From CAIOZA01 sp964464375 (GTDB lineage: Bacteria; Bacteroidota; Ignavibacteria; Kapaibacteriales; UBA2268): a stretch of 64,000 nt of DNA. A program made the translations under genes and the position numbers. Where the stretch lies: assembly GCA_964464375.1 (NCBI GenBank), contig CAYXFU010000004.1, positions 1 to 64,000 of the forward strand. The letters run 5' to 3'. Position 1 is the stretch's first letter, and the number at the start of each line of letters is the position of its first letter. Below, in pieces: positions 25,901 through 34,383 of this stretch. Below the pieces are notes generated by a model, which saw nothing but the letters and a program-made list of their open reading frames with translations, did not search any database and was not told the origin of the DNA.

Positions 25901-26289
25901 GCAGCAAATATTCTTTCGCCTAGAAAGGTAACAGCAAAAACATGTCTGTCAGTAAGCCCGTTGATTTTTGGTACCCAGGTATCACCATTATCTGTGGAAA
26001 GATATATCCCAAGATTCTGATCACCACATGCGAAAACATACCTTCCACTTACAGCGATACATCTAACCTGACTAGTAGTGTCAACTACTTTTTTAGGCTG
26101 CCAGTTATCACCATTATCAGAGGAAATATATATTTGGCCGCTATCGCTGCAAGCATAAATATAATCATCAGCAACGATAATATTATTGAAATCCGGACTT
26201 AAAATACCACTATTACATTCTTCCCACTTAGTCGAAGCAAGATTTGAAAAACTTATTATCAAACAAACAAGTAAAAGTGCCTTTTTCAT
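22996..26289 (-). CDS. large secreted beta-propeller and legume-lectin-like protein with T9SS sorting domain
   Basis: A 1097-residue protein starting at the ATG ending at 26289 (MKKALLLVCLIISFSNLAST signal peptide). Residues about 20-310 are BNR/YCF48-type propeller blades (IYISSDNGDNW, GVFVSTDYGETW). About 330-760 are blades of an SBBP type (GNIYVTGISKSSDIDFG; AKYDTNGVYKWV). About 770-1000 form an L-type lectin-like fold (FRMTNGVNANEDGSAPGADG, GGGIGFEGISNSIAIEFDSY). The end is a T9SS type A sorting domain (IFPNPATDFIEI, FAPGMYFVRIGDKVSKFVKI). Two palindromic repeats are read through within this last domain. The surface location is well supported, the ligand is not known. Confidence 0.9.
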   Translation of the reverse strand: MKKALLLVCLIISFSNLASTKWEECNSGILSPDFNNIIVADDYIYACSDSGQIYISSDNGDNWQPKKVVDTTSQVRCIAVSGRYVFACGDQNLGIYLSTDNGDTWVPKINGLTDRHVFAVTFLGERIFAATAYAGVFVSTDYGETWTQKISGLYGLWSYNFTSIGNNLFVVTTGGISLSTDFGETWARKNNGLISSGITEITSSGSVLYAATLDSGVYCSTDLGENWILKSNGLTSKSVWCLSSFGNNVFAGTGRFYTPGNGVYLSKNNADNWKEFNDGIPRDDIGSQLVTISAMAFNNKYIFVGTDGKGIYRAKLTDFDLNSHKIEWLNQISGMGDEVHHAQCTDAKGNIYVTGISKSSDIDFGSCRTVSADQYKTSMFVAKYDTNGVYKWVRTFLITNQYYVFACHTDSLNNVYITFTLTNSPDSDTLNFGDGVIATVETRSDFSFIVKYNPDGRCLWARKLKGAGWVTTDFCFDDENNFYIVGGMGGYQANPVDFGNNVTLDNRRNTHNFLAKYSTDGICKWAKTFMYKTDKVLGGLTGIIKYFNKNIVLLGYVKDSTDFGDGVYQKRGFGDDLVNFVASYTTDGKLNWVNTTINDWANHLFNDFNIDSRGNIYINEQHHIIKFNNDGTMLWHRQMMTDSGNVWFRQILIGRSDEVYLIGSVYPNRTVTFWDSSKFFPSNYFIVQCDTNDKLKGYFDIMPTWSYNIRYCAFGYYNHCSIDKMGNVYDYGYYNNEVSLPDSFIFSPVGGFDAFLIKYSENPGNKRKTNLNFKSLNGLVLRNSASRVDDFLRLTPANNVATGAAWNPEKVNVRDAFTTEFSFRMTNGVNANEDGSAPGADGIAFVIQNTDTFACGSYGGGIGFEGISNSIAIEFDSYKNTDKPYSDSDGSHIAVFTNGTKPNTANHQSKANLNTTNQIQKLKADGTIYYAKIEYNIEPNKLKIYFDTTAKFINPVLELSNLNLDSLMNLTNGCKAYVGFTSATGTSMETHDILSWTLCAEPEQMATDIDIPEHETEVNSDMIFPNPATDFIEIVYPPLERGSGGVTIKIYNIFGQIVNPTPALPASEEGVRIDVSGFAPGMYFVRIGDKVSKFVKI
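23077..23115. repeat. palindromic repeat inside sorting domain (site 2)
   Basis: ACTCCCTCCTCGCTTGCGGG followed by GAGGGCTGGGGTGGGG is a G/C-rich element with CCTC..GAGG symmetry in an AT-rich gene. It is read on the minus strand as NPTPALPASEEGV between YNIFGQIV and RIDVSGFAPG of the sorting domain. Confidence 0.85.
23153..23183. repeat. palindromic repeat inside sorting domain (site 1)
   Basis: CCCCCTCTCAAGAGGGGG is an almost perfect palindrome, read on the minus strand as YPPLERGSGGV between DFIEIV and TIKIYNIFG of the sorting domain. Confidence 0.85.
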
Positions 26290-26329
26290 TATTTTCTTTC
26301 TATATATTAACAAATGTACTTCTTTTATT

Positions 26330-26425
26330 TTGTCTGAACTGTGATTCTCGTGATTATTGTGATGATTAATACATTTACCACCCCGTCTCGACTGCGTCGA
26401 GCCACCCCTCCTTGGAAAGGAGGGG
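26330..26425. repeat. three adjacent dispersed repeats
   Basis: Between two large secreted-protein genes lie TTTGTCTGAACTGTGATT (copy of 1141-1158), the palindrome CTCGACTGCGTCGAG (26387-26401) and CCCCTCCTTGGAAAGGAGGGG (26405-26425). The last two are typical short interspersed palindromes; the last ends five bases before the stop codon of the following leftward gene. Confidence 0.75.
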
Positions 26426-26430
26426 AAAAA

Positions 26431-29175
26431 CTACAATTTCACAAATTTGCTAACTTTTTCCCCTATCCGTACAAAATACATACCCGGAGCAAAGCCAGAG
26501 ACATCGATTCGTAAGGGCAATTCATGAATTGCCCCTACAGACAATACAAGTTGACCATAAACATTATATATTTTTATCTCTATAGATGGACTCCACTTGG
26601 CAAGTGGAGCCCATCTTGTCAAATCGATTTCTATGAAATCGGAGGCAGAGTTTGGATTTAGATCAGCATTCAAAACCAAGTTGTCTTCTATTGATGTTAA
26701 GCCGGAACCTATCCAGTCGGAATAGAGCTTAGACCGGTTTGTGTTGGTAGAAAATGTTGCTCTTGTTTGACGAAATCCAATTTTATCGGGTTTGTAATAT
26801 ACAGTAAATTGGTATTTTTCTGTTGGTTTGATGGATATTGTGTCTGTAAAATCTCCATTGTAAACTGTATCTTTGAAATTGAATCCTTCAACTTTAAAGA
26901 AATCTGCTTTATCTGCCTGAGGCCAGTTCATTCCGGTAATCTTTGCATCTAAATTACCTTGATTTAATATATCAACATTTTTGGAAACTATACTTCCAAC
27001 TTTAACATTACCCCAGTCAGCATCGGTAACAACAACTATTACTTCTCCCATCTTGTACTGGACTTTGCAGAGCGGAATATCGTAACAACTTGTTTCGGCG
27101 ACAAGGGAATCCCAAACAGTACCGCCGACCTGTACAGGTGCAGTCGCACATACTTCTACTGTGATTGAATCTCCCTTTTGAATAATAATAGGATAAATTA
27201 TCGGGTAAGTCTGTGAGTTCTCATTGATGATGAACTCCACACCTTTTTTAGATTTTAATTTGTTGACTATTGCTATTGTGTCTCCGTTGTTCTTTATGGT
27301 AAAGTACTTTGAACAAACAGTATCTTTCTCCTTAAGAAAACCAAAGTCGATAAGATTTGTAGATGCAATTAATATTTGTGGCTTATAGGTATATACTTTT
27401 GTGATTGAAGTACCTGAGTTTGTTACAAATTCTATTTCAGCGTGTGCTTCTTTCATTTTGTCAACTGCATTTATGAACAAAGTAGTACTTTTGCTAAAAC
27501 CAGGCTTATAGTTTGAGTCAAAAGTAATATTAAAATTATCTGTTATTTTTGGATTAATTCTATAAATAGCAATTGAATCATTGTTCTGGGGGTATGTTTC
27601 GACTCTTAAAGCATGAAAACTACATACATTTGAGTCAGCTACTGAAATTGAATCCTTGATATTAAGAAAATAGTTGTATCCGACAGGATAACCATAAGCA
27701 AATCCATCCATTGATCTATCCCAGTTACCATAAACATAAGCGGCGAAATCGGCTTTTTCTTTTTTCTCAAAGTCAATATAGTCACCAAAAATATAATAGT
27801 CTCCCGAAGAAATTGCTTCTGTTATATATGCATAAGGTGTACCATCAATATATTTGATACTGTTGCCAAATTTTGCACTAAATTTCTGGGGATTATTACC
27901 TGGTGATCCTATGTAAAGATAATCAAGATTTTTCGCTTCAAATGTTACATAAATGTAATCATCGATAGATTCCGGGGATCGCCATGAAGCATAGTTTGTC
28001 CAATGGTTTTTTGGGGTCAAAACAAGCAACATACCTTGTCCATTGCGGGAAGGAGCCTGTGGTTGATCGACACTTGGTTTAGCTTGAGGTGTTACGGAAT
28101 TAAACGACCATGCTTTTCCATATTGGCCAACTAAAACTTTTTTATTTGCTGAATAGAAAGCAGGTGCATCCTGATTAATAATGTCATAGAATTGCTGTTT
28201 TTTCATTATTGGGCTTATCTGCTTTAAGCCGGCACCATCTTTCCTCATCTGAGATATAATTGTATTGTCTTCAGTAGCTACAAATCTAATTAAATCTCCA
28301 ACATCATCCTGTATTATTCCTCGGGGTCTGTCGGCATATTTTAAGGGAGCTGATATATACTGAGTGCCGAGTGCTTCGAGTGGAGGCATTGATTCCAATA
28401 AAGCATTTCGCATAAAACCACCGCTCATGCCCAAAAATGTGTACTGATATCTTGGGAATGCACCCTTGGTGTGACCGGAAACTACACCGATTGGCTTAGA
28501 AGACTGAATATAGGTTCCGGTCAAATCTGTAGTGTTATCCTGGCTTTGCCCGGGTTTTTCACTTCCCAGAATAAGGAAAGTCTGCCCTTTCATTAAATTA
28601 ACAGATCCGATTGATCCCTTTTTAACTTTTTTTACGGTTTCAGTTGTCGGCATATATGTGATTTTGTTGTTATCTTCATTCGATATTATTAGTATCTGCG
28701 GAGATCTGTAGTCACCATCCTGCTTTAACTGATCCTGATAAAGGTTAAGAGTAAAATACTCAGTTCCAGAAAATGCTGCCGGAATAACATTGAATGCCTC
28801 ACCCGACCACCTGTATGACATATAAACAGTAACTGTAACCGGGTCGTCTGACACAACATGAATAGCCAAATTCTTTGCAACCTCCGATTCTTTGTTCATC
28901 AGAATGTCTCCGTATGGAACCTGAGTGATCTGATTAGCTCTGATTTTAACATTAAGCAAAGTTCCAGTCTCTGCGTCTGATATTGTCGCCCGTGTGTCAA
29001 CATTCGAACTTATCCAGAGCGCGAGAGGATACATTCCGCGAATTCCTTCAGTTTGTTCCTTGCCAAGATAAGGAATACCAACCCAGAATTCAGTACCGGC
29101 AGAACTGGATTCTTTACAAAATAAAGATGTTGTTAGAAGAATAAATACAAGCGTAATTAGGTAGGAATTTTTCAT
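26431..29175 (-). CDS. IgGFc-binding-domain-like surface protein with T9SS sorting domain
   Basis: A 914-residue protein with a signal peptide (YLITLVFILLTTSLFCKES), then an IgGFc-binding N-terminal-like region of about 500 residues: SAGTEFWVGIPYLGKEQ, GVVSGHTKGAFPRYQY, PPLEALGTQYISAPLK and VLVGQYGKAWSF. The C-terminal half carries immunoglobulin-like anchor domains (LIDFGFLKEKDTVCSKYFTI; DADWGNVKVGSIVSKNVDIL). It ends in a T9SS type A sorting domain (SASDFIEID, FAPGMYFVRIGEKVSKFVKL) interrupted by two palindromic repeats. It follows, in the same direction, the related gene at 22996. Likely an adhesin or surface-layer protein, inferred. Confidence 0.88.
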   Translation of the reverse strand: MKNSYLITLVFILLTTSLFCKESSSAGTEFWVGIPYLGKEQTEGIRGMYPLALWISSNVDTRATISDAETGTLLNVKIRANQITQVPYGDILMNKESEVAKNLAIHVVSDDPVTVTVYMSYRWSGEAFNVIPAAFSGTEYFTLNLYQDQLKQDGDYRSPQILIISNEDNNKITYMPTTETVKKVKKGSIGSVNLMKGQTFLILGSEKPGQSQDNTTDLTGTYIQSSKPIGVVSGHTKGAFPRYQYTFLGMSGGFMRNALLESMPPLEALGTQYISAPLKYADRPRGIIQDDVGDLIRFVATEDNTIISQMRKDGAGLKQISPIMKKQQFYDIINQDAPAFYSANKKVLVGQYGKAWSFNSVTPQAKPSVDQPQAPSRNGQGMLLVLTPKNHWTNYASWRSPESIDDYIYVTFEAKNLDYLYIGSPGNNPQKFSAKFGNSIKYIDGTPYAYITEAISSGDYYIFGDYIDFEKKEKADFAAYVYGNWDRSMDGFAYGYPVGYNYFLNIKDSISVADSNVCSFHALRVETYPQNNDSIAIYRINPKITDNFNITFDSNYKPGFSKSTTLFINAVDKMKEAHAEIEFVTNSGTSITKVYTYKPQILIASTNLIDFGFLKEKDTVCSKYFTIKNNGDTIAIVNKLKSKKGVEFIINENSQTYPIIYPIIIQKGDSITVEVCATAPVQVGGTVWDSLVAETSCYDIPLCKVQYKMGEVIVVVTDADWGNVKVGSIVSKNVDILNQGNLDAKITGMNWPQADKADFFKVEGFNFKDTVYNGDFTDTISIKPTEKYQFTVYYKPDKIGFRQTRATFSTNTNRSKLYSDWIGSGLTSIEDNLVLNADLNPNSASDFIEIDLTRWAPLAKWSPSIEIKIYNVYGQLVLSVGAIHELPLRIDVSGFAPGMYFVRIGEKVSKFVKL
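26511..26538. repeat. palindromic repeat inside sorting domain (site 2)
   Basis: GGGCAATTCATGAATTGCCC is a perfect 20-bp palindrome within GTAAGGGC..GCCCCTAC. Read on the minus strand it gives VGAIHELPL between YNVYGQLVLS and RIDVSGFAPG. Confidence 0.92.
26585..26615. repeat. palindromic repeat inside sorting domain (site 1)
   Basis: GATGGACTCCACTTGGCAAG followed by TGGAGCCCATC is a near-perfect palindrome, read on the minus strand as RWAPLAKWSPS between DFIEIDLT and IEIKIYNVYG. Confidence 0.9.
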
Positions 29176-29504
29176 AATATCTATCTTTCAATTGTGAGAT
29201 TAAATTCAATATCTTTTTCAAAATTTGTCACATCATATATTATAATGACACAAAAAAAGCTAAAACGTCTCACCGATTTTAAAAATAGTCCGGAAATTAT
29301 GTATGGTTGCTAAGATGCATAAACCACAAAAAATGTCCAAATTATCGTTTTTTTTATATTTATATCAATATTACTACATAACACAATTTAAGGGAAAAAG
29401 TTACAAGAGTGAGGAAAATAAATCAAAAATGCCAACAAATCGATTTTTCTCGATCATATTTCTTAAATTTGTAATCTATGAAAATATAATATTAGGAATA
29501 CAAA
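29176..29504. other. intergenic region, divergent promoters presumed
   Basis: These 329 bases separate the leftward IgGFc-like gene and the rightward serS. They are very AT-rich. A short frame at 29303 has no ribosome site or homology and is not claimed. Nothing such as a T-box or recognisable leader for serS was seen. Confidence 0.5.
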
Positions 29505-30767
29505 ATGCTCGATCTTAAATTTATCCGCGAAAACCCTGATGCAGTCAGGATTAACATAATAAATAAGAATGAATCTGCTGATATCAATGCAGTTCTTTCT
29601 GTTGACGAGAAACGCCGCAACATCATCCAGGAAGTAGAACAGCTCAAAAATCAACGGAATACAGTTACATCCGAAATCGCAGTTTTGAAGAAGAACAAAG
29701 AGGATGCAACAGAGAAGATAGAAGCCATGAAGCTCGTTTCCGACCGTATAAAAGAGCTGGACGACGAACTCCGCGAGGCTGACGAATCTCTGCGTGATCA
29801 GGTGTCACGTATACCAAACATGGTGCATTCATCTGTCCCAGTCGGCAAAACGGCAGAGGACAACGTAGAAGTCCGCCGTTGGGGCACTAACAAAATGGTT
29901 CAGACCAAAAATCACATCGAAATCTCAAAAGCATTGGGAATTATAGATTTTGAACGCGGGACGAAAGTTTCTGGTTCGGGTTTTGCATACTATGTGGGGC
30001 AGGGTGCAGCTCTCGAGAGAGCCTTGATCAACTTCATGCTCGAAAAGCAGACAACCGAAAACGGATATACCGAGCTGATGACACCTCTGATCGTCAATCC
30101 CGGTGCGATGTTCGGAACAGGACAATTGCCGAAGATGGTTGACGATATGTATTTCGCCGAGAAGGACAATCTCTACTTAATCCCCACAGCTGAAGTGCCA
30201 ATCACAAACTTTTATGCAGGTGAAATGCTGAAGGTGGAAGATCTGCCGATAAAATTCTGCGGATATACACCATGTTTCCGTCGTGAAGCAGGCAGTTACG
30301 GCAAGGAGACTAGAGGATTCCTGCGCGTCCATCAGTTCAACAAAGTTGAGCTTGTAAAGTTTGCTCTGCCGGAAACATCCTACGATGAGCTTGAATCACT
30401 CACCGGCAACGCTGAATCGATACTGAAAGCACTGGAAATACCTTATCGTGTGATTCAACTGTGTTCGGGTGATACTAGCTTTTCGAGTGCTAAGACCTAT
30501 GACATCGAAGTCTGGTCACCGGGTGAGCAGAAATGGCTTGAAGCATCGAGCTGTTCGAACTTTGAGGATTTCCAGGCTAGAAGAGCAAACATCAGATTCA
30601 AACGTACACCGACAGATAAGCCCGAGTTTGTGCATACACTGAATGGATCGGGCATGGCAACATCCAGACTGATCGTGGCTTTGATAGAGAATTATTATCA
30701 GGAAGACGGCAGAATCAAGGTGCCTGAAGTGTTGCGACCATACACGAAGTTTGATTATATAGGATAA
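29505..30767 (+). CDS. serS: seryl-tRNA synthetase
   Basis: A 420-residue class II aminoacyl-tRNA synthetase that charges tRNA-Ser (and tRNA-Sec where present). The N-terminal coiled-coil tRNA-binding arm runs over residues about 25-105 (IIQEVEQLKNQRNTVTSEIA). Motif 2 is CFRREAGSYGKETRGFLRVH, with the preceding LIPTAEVPITNFYAGE, and motif 3 is LNGSGMATSRLIVALIENYY. Length is normal. It starts at ATG 29505 after TAGGAATACAAA. It converges with recQ with 110 bases between the stops. Confidence 0.98.
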   Translation: MLDLKFIRENPDAVRINIINKNESADINAVLSVDEKRRNIIQEVEQLKNQRNTVTSEIAVLKKNKEDATEKIEAMKLVSDRIKELDDELREADESLRDQVSRIPNMVHSSVPVGKTAEDNVEVRRWGTNKMVQTKNHIEISKALGIIDFERGTKVSGSGFAYYVGQGAALERALINFMLEKQTTENGYTELMTPLIVNPGAMFGTGQLPKMVDDMYFAEKDNLYLIPTAEVPITNFYAGEMLKVEDLPIKFCGYTPCFRREAGSYGKETRGFLRVHQFNKVELVKFALPETSYDELESLTGNAESILKALEIPYRVIQLCSGDTSFSSAKTYDIEVWSPGEQKWLEASSCSNFEDFQARRANIRFKRTPTDKPEFVHTLNGSGMATSRLIVALIENYYQEDGRIKVPEVLRPYTKFDYIG

Positions 30768-30877
30768 TTGAAAATACTAACTGTAGATAAAAATTGAGAA
30801 ATTGCTGTATTTAATTTCAAATTATTCTTGGGAAATTTTGAACTTGTGTGCAATTTCAGCTGAATAATCCGAATTTA

Positions 30878-33505
30878 TTAGAATGCATTTATTTCGCATC
30901 TGGCTTTTGCAAGTGCTATTCTTAATATTGGAAGATCAATATCCTTTTTAAGTGATGCACGCAGGTCTTTGAGAATAATTTGTGGTTTTGAACGGGCTAT
31001 TTTTAGAATTTCCTTATAATCAGAGTCCTGTATAATATGAGAAATGCTTAGTTTTTCGCCTGATTGGAGTATATCCTGAATAAGTTTAGCTAGATCGGGA
31101 ACAGTCATATCTAATATCTTAGCCATATTTGTAAGTGATGTTTGTCTGGAGAACTCGTTCGTTATCAATTCAAAATGTCTGATATTTGAAACAGTAACTG
31201 TTTCAATAGGATAATCCTCACTAGCGGTCATCGCTTTGATTGCGTTAAGAAAAGAAGTCCCGAAATTATCTGCAAAAGCCTGACTGACACCGTTTATAGC
31301 CAGCAGTGAAGCTTTATCAAGAGGAAGTTCGCGTGCGATCAGACGTAAAGTCCTGTCTGACACTATTCCACGCGTTTCTAATGATAACTTTTGTGCAAGC
31401 TCTTTACGGAGATCACCAAGAATTTTATAAGCCGATTGAACGTTGTGGTCAGCCTCTTCCTTTTTGGGGAATAGCCTTTTGGGAAGTATTCCGAGATGAG
31501 TTTCGCCCTTTTTGGTTATCTGAAGAATAGGGTACAGTCCGGACTTGATTGAAATCATGCCATTATGTTCGGCAATTTCCAGGGCAGATAAAAGTTCTGC
31601 TTTTGAATTATCCTTAGCTTCACCATAGAATTTACCTTTAAACAGCTTCCAGTCCTGAATCATCTTTCCTTTTTTTCCAAGCAGATAATCGATTATAACA
31701 TTCTTGCCGAATTTGTCTCCCAGCTCTGAAACGGCATTAAGTAACAAATCGATAAGATATTCATTCTTGCTGGAATAATTAAGGTCGATCTTTGAGTGTG
31801 ATTTGCACGAATCACATTTGCCACAAACACCTGAAATGTCAGTCTCGCCGAAGTAACCCAGAATGAAGTTACGTTTGCACTGAGTAGTTTCAGAGTATTG
31901 AATTACAAGATCCAGTTTTTTATAGGCTAATTCCCTTCTTAGATCAAGTTTTTCGAAGTTCATCGGAACATTCTTGAAATTCATTCTTTCGAGAGCAAAC
32001 ATGATTCCTTTGGCAGATGCCGGAGGAAAGAAATGGAGAATCCCGGCTGAAGAGAAAATTCTAATCGCTTGACTGAAAGCTGATTCATTGAGCATAAACT
32101 TCGAAAGGAAACGGGCTTCATCGAATTCAATTGGTTTGTAGAATGCTTCCCCGCTGACGTAACGCAGAAGACATTCTAATACATTCTGCTCAGATTCTTT
32201 TAAAGTCTCATAATAATTATACAGATAATCCTTATCAACTGTAATCTTCATCTGTCCGAGCCCTCCGGGCATTCCGGAGTAGAGAATTCCGGCATTCTCG
32301 AATAATTTTAGCGAAGATTTGACAAGATTCGATGAAACGCTTGCTTTTACTCCTATTTCATTGTCACTTAGATAAAGAGGATTGTAGGATCTGGCTCCAA
32401 TGCTGACCTGAGCAGTTTCGTATAATGTTTCATAAACTGATCTCAACTCCTGATAAGATGGAAAGTTAGTTTTAATGAAATACTCCTGCAACATTCTGTC
32501 AGCAGGTTTAAACAAAAGGTAACAATCGGCAGGATCTCCGTCTCTGCCAGCTCTGCCTGCCTCTTGGTAGTAAGCTTCGAGTGTTCCCGTGTAATCGGTA
32601 TGAATAACATTACGGACATTAGATTTATCTATACCCATACCAAATGCATTCGTGGCTACTATACTGGCATTTGGCGTAGAGATAAACTCTTCCTGTACTC
32701 TTTTTCGCTGATCATCTGGTAGTCCTGCATGATAAGCAAGAATGTGATGTTTCATCTCCCTAAGATCTTTAGCCGTCTGTTCAACTCGTTTGCGCGTTCC
32801 GCAATATATAATAGTACAATTATCTTTCGATGATTTAAGAATTTTGCTTATTCGTTCTGATTTATTATCACATTTTTCTGTCTTGTAGCTTAGATTTGGT
32901 CTGTCGAATCCACGGATAAATCTGTTCGGATCGACCATCTTGAGCGATACAGCAATATCTTCCTGAACTTCGGGTGTGGCAGTTGCAGTCAGAGCGATTA
33001 CCGGGATACGAGGAAGTGCTTCGAGGGAACTCATTATCTTCAGATAAGAAGGACGGAAGTCGTGACCCCATTCTGATATACAGTGAGCTTCATCTATTGC
33101 CAGAAACGAGAGTTTGATGTTACTGAGTATATCGATGAATTGTCCACTTTCGAGGCGTTCGGGAGTCAGATAAAGTAATTTATATTCACCGCGAATGGCA
33201 GCATTCATTCGGTTTTGAATCTCTGAATAGTTGAGAGTGCTATTAATGAATGAAGCAGGATAATTACGTCTCAATAAAGAATCAACCTGATCTTTCATCA
33301 ATGCTATAAGGGGAGAAATTACTATGGCTGTACCATTGCTGAGCAAAGCCGGGAGCTGATAGCAAAGAGATTTACCGCCTCCTGTGGGGATAACAACGAC
33401 AGTATCTTTGCCATTCATTATTGACTGAATGATTTCCTCCTGACCATAACGGAAGGCAGAAAACCCGAAATACTTTGCCAATGCTTCCTGAAGAGAGTTT
33501 TGCAT
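30878..33505 (-). CDS. recQ: ATP-dependent DNA helicase RecQ, long form
   Basis: An 875-residue helicase read from the ATG ending at 33505 (MQNSLQEALAKYFGFSAFR). Helicase core: Q motif and FRYGQEEIIQ, Walker A PTGGGKSLCYQLP, DEAH box AIDEAHCISEWGHDFR, motif V/VI region with YYQEAGRAGRDGDPADCYL. The zinc site is CKRNFILGYFGE..CGKCDSC at about residue 550-575, then an RQC winged helix and an HRDC domain (RKELAQKLSLETRGIVSDRT, LLAINGVSQAFADNFG). The extra C-terminal 120 residues contain a YpbB-like helix-turn-helix seen in long RecQ proteins. It unwinds recombination and replication intermediates. Confidence 0.95.
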   Translation of the reverse strand: MQNSLQEALAKYFGFSAFRYGQEEIIQSIMNGKDTVVVIPTGGGKSLCYQLPALLSNGTAIVISPLIALMKDQVDSLLRRNYPASFINSTLNYSEIQNRMNAAIRGEYKLLYLTPERLESGQFIDILSNIKLSFLAIDEAHCISEWGHDFRPSYLKIMSSLEALPRIPVIALTATATPEVQEDIAVSLKMVDPNRFIRGFDRPNLSYKTEKCDNKSERISKILKSSKDNCTIIYCGTRKRVEQTAKDLREMKHHILAYHAGLPDDQRKRVQEEFISTPNASIVATNAFGMGIDKSNVRNVIHTDYTGTLEAYYQEAGRAGRDGDPADCYLLFKPADRMLQEYFIKTNFPSYQELRSVYETLYETAQVSIGARSYNPLYLSDNEIGVKASVSSNLVKSSLKLFENAGILYSGMPGGLGQMKITVDKDYLYNYYETLKESEQNVLECLLRYVSGEAFYKPIEFDEARFLSKFMLNESAFSQAIRIFSSAGILHFFPPASAKGIMFALERMNFKNVPMNFEKLDLRRELAYKKLDLVIQYSETTQCKRNFILGYFGETDISGVCGKCDSCKSHSKIDLNYSSKNEYLIDLLLNAVSELGDKFGKNVIIDYLLGKKGKMIQDWKLFKGKFYGEAKDNSKAELLSALEIAEHNGMISIKSGLYPILQITKKGETHLGILPKRLFPKKEEADHNVQSAYKILGDLRKELAQKLSLETRGIVSDRTLRLIARELPLDKASLLAINGVSQAFADNFGTSFLNAIKAMTASEDYPIETVTVSNIRHFELITNEFSRQTSLTNMAKILDMTVPDLAKLIQDILQSGEKLSISHIIQDSDYKEILKIARSKPQIILKDLRASLKKDIDLPILRIALAKARCEINAF

Positions 33506-33591
33506 ACAGTTAAAATTGATTATTCTAAATTGAACTATAAAGAAGTTCAAAGATATTAAATCATTGATGATTTACAAGCATGTGGAAAAAT

Positions 33592-34383
33592 TTATCTGTA
33601 AAGTAAACCACGGTAAAGTGTGATACCTATATTGAAGTACCAAGTCTGCCATGATCCTGTGTCTGCGATGTTTTGGAGAGGGAAACCAAATGTAACCATT
33701 GGCGTTGCATACATTCCCAGCCCAAATGTCAGGTCATATCCGAAGCGGATTCTAGGAGAGAAACTAATTTTGCTGACATTGGTCATTGTCCATGATGCAA
33801 CTGTTCTCTGCTGAGTATTCAACGCAGGATAGACCCACCAACTTGGAGATACCACACTTTCAGTCTGAGTAAAAGTATTTGAGATAAGGTAACCAATTTC
33901 AACCGCAGCACCGACGTGGAAATGCGATTCCATTAATCTCCATTTAGCACCGAGTTCCAGATTCAGATAGCCAATATTTGATACGAGTTTATTTTGAAAT
34001 AGAACAGTGTCGCGACCGAGAATTCTCTGAGAAGTACCCTGCTCAGTGAATGGTGTGGCTTGTCCGTCTGCAAGGAAGGTGCCATTATTGAATGTTACAC
34101 CAAGCTTAGCACTGAAAGCAATCAGACCAGTGTACCAGAACTCTCCGGCAAGACCAAAACTTGTGCCAATACCGGTTCCTGTACGAAAAGAACAGCAATC
34201 GCCTTTCCCTTCTTTGAGATCGAGCTGTCCTTTATGAATGAAATAGTCAGCACCACCGGATAATCCCGCAAAAACAAAGGGATAATCGAACGGTAAACGG
34301 GGAGAATATTGCCAGTTAAAACCCTGTGCTGAAAGGTTCAGAGCTGCAAAGCAAAAGAGTAATATGAAAATGATCTTTCTCAT
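33592..34383 (-). CDS. outer-membrane beta-barrel protein
   Basis: A 263-residue protein with a signal peptide (KIIFILLFCFAALNLSAQG) and a body of alternating amphipathic strands rich in Gly and aromatic residues (FGLAGEFWYTGLIAFSAKLG; IGYLNLELGAKWRL; RIRFGYDLTFGLGMYATPMV), ending in a final strand with Y-R (NIGITLYRGLLYR). This is typical of small outer-membrane barrels of Bacteroidota-type bacteria. Its start codon overlaps the stop of the upstream T9SS protein gene (ATGA), so the two are cotranslated and perhaps work together at the surface. Confidence 0.8.
   Translation of the reverse strand: MRKIIFILLFCFAALNLSAQGFNWQYSPRLPFDYPFVFAGLSGGADYFIHKGQLDLKEGKGDCCSFRTGTGIGTSFGLAGEFWYTGLIAFSAKLGVTFNNGTFLADGQATPFTEQGTSQRILGRDTVLFQNKLVSNIGYLNLELGAKWRLMESHFHVGAAVEIGYLISNTFTQTESVVSPSWWVYPALNTQQRTVASWTMTNVSKISFSPRIRFGYDLTFGLGMYATPMVTFGFPLQNIADTGSWQTWYFNIGITLYRGLLYR

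Noticed and set aside
29303..29518. Short rightward frame before serS
   Set aside because: AT-rich, no ribosome site, no recognisable domain, and it runs into the serS start.
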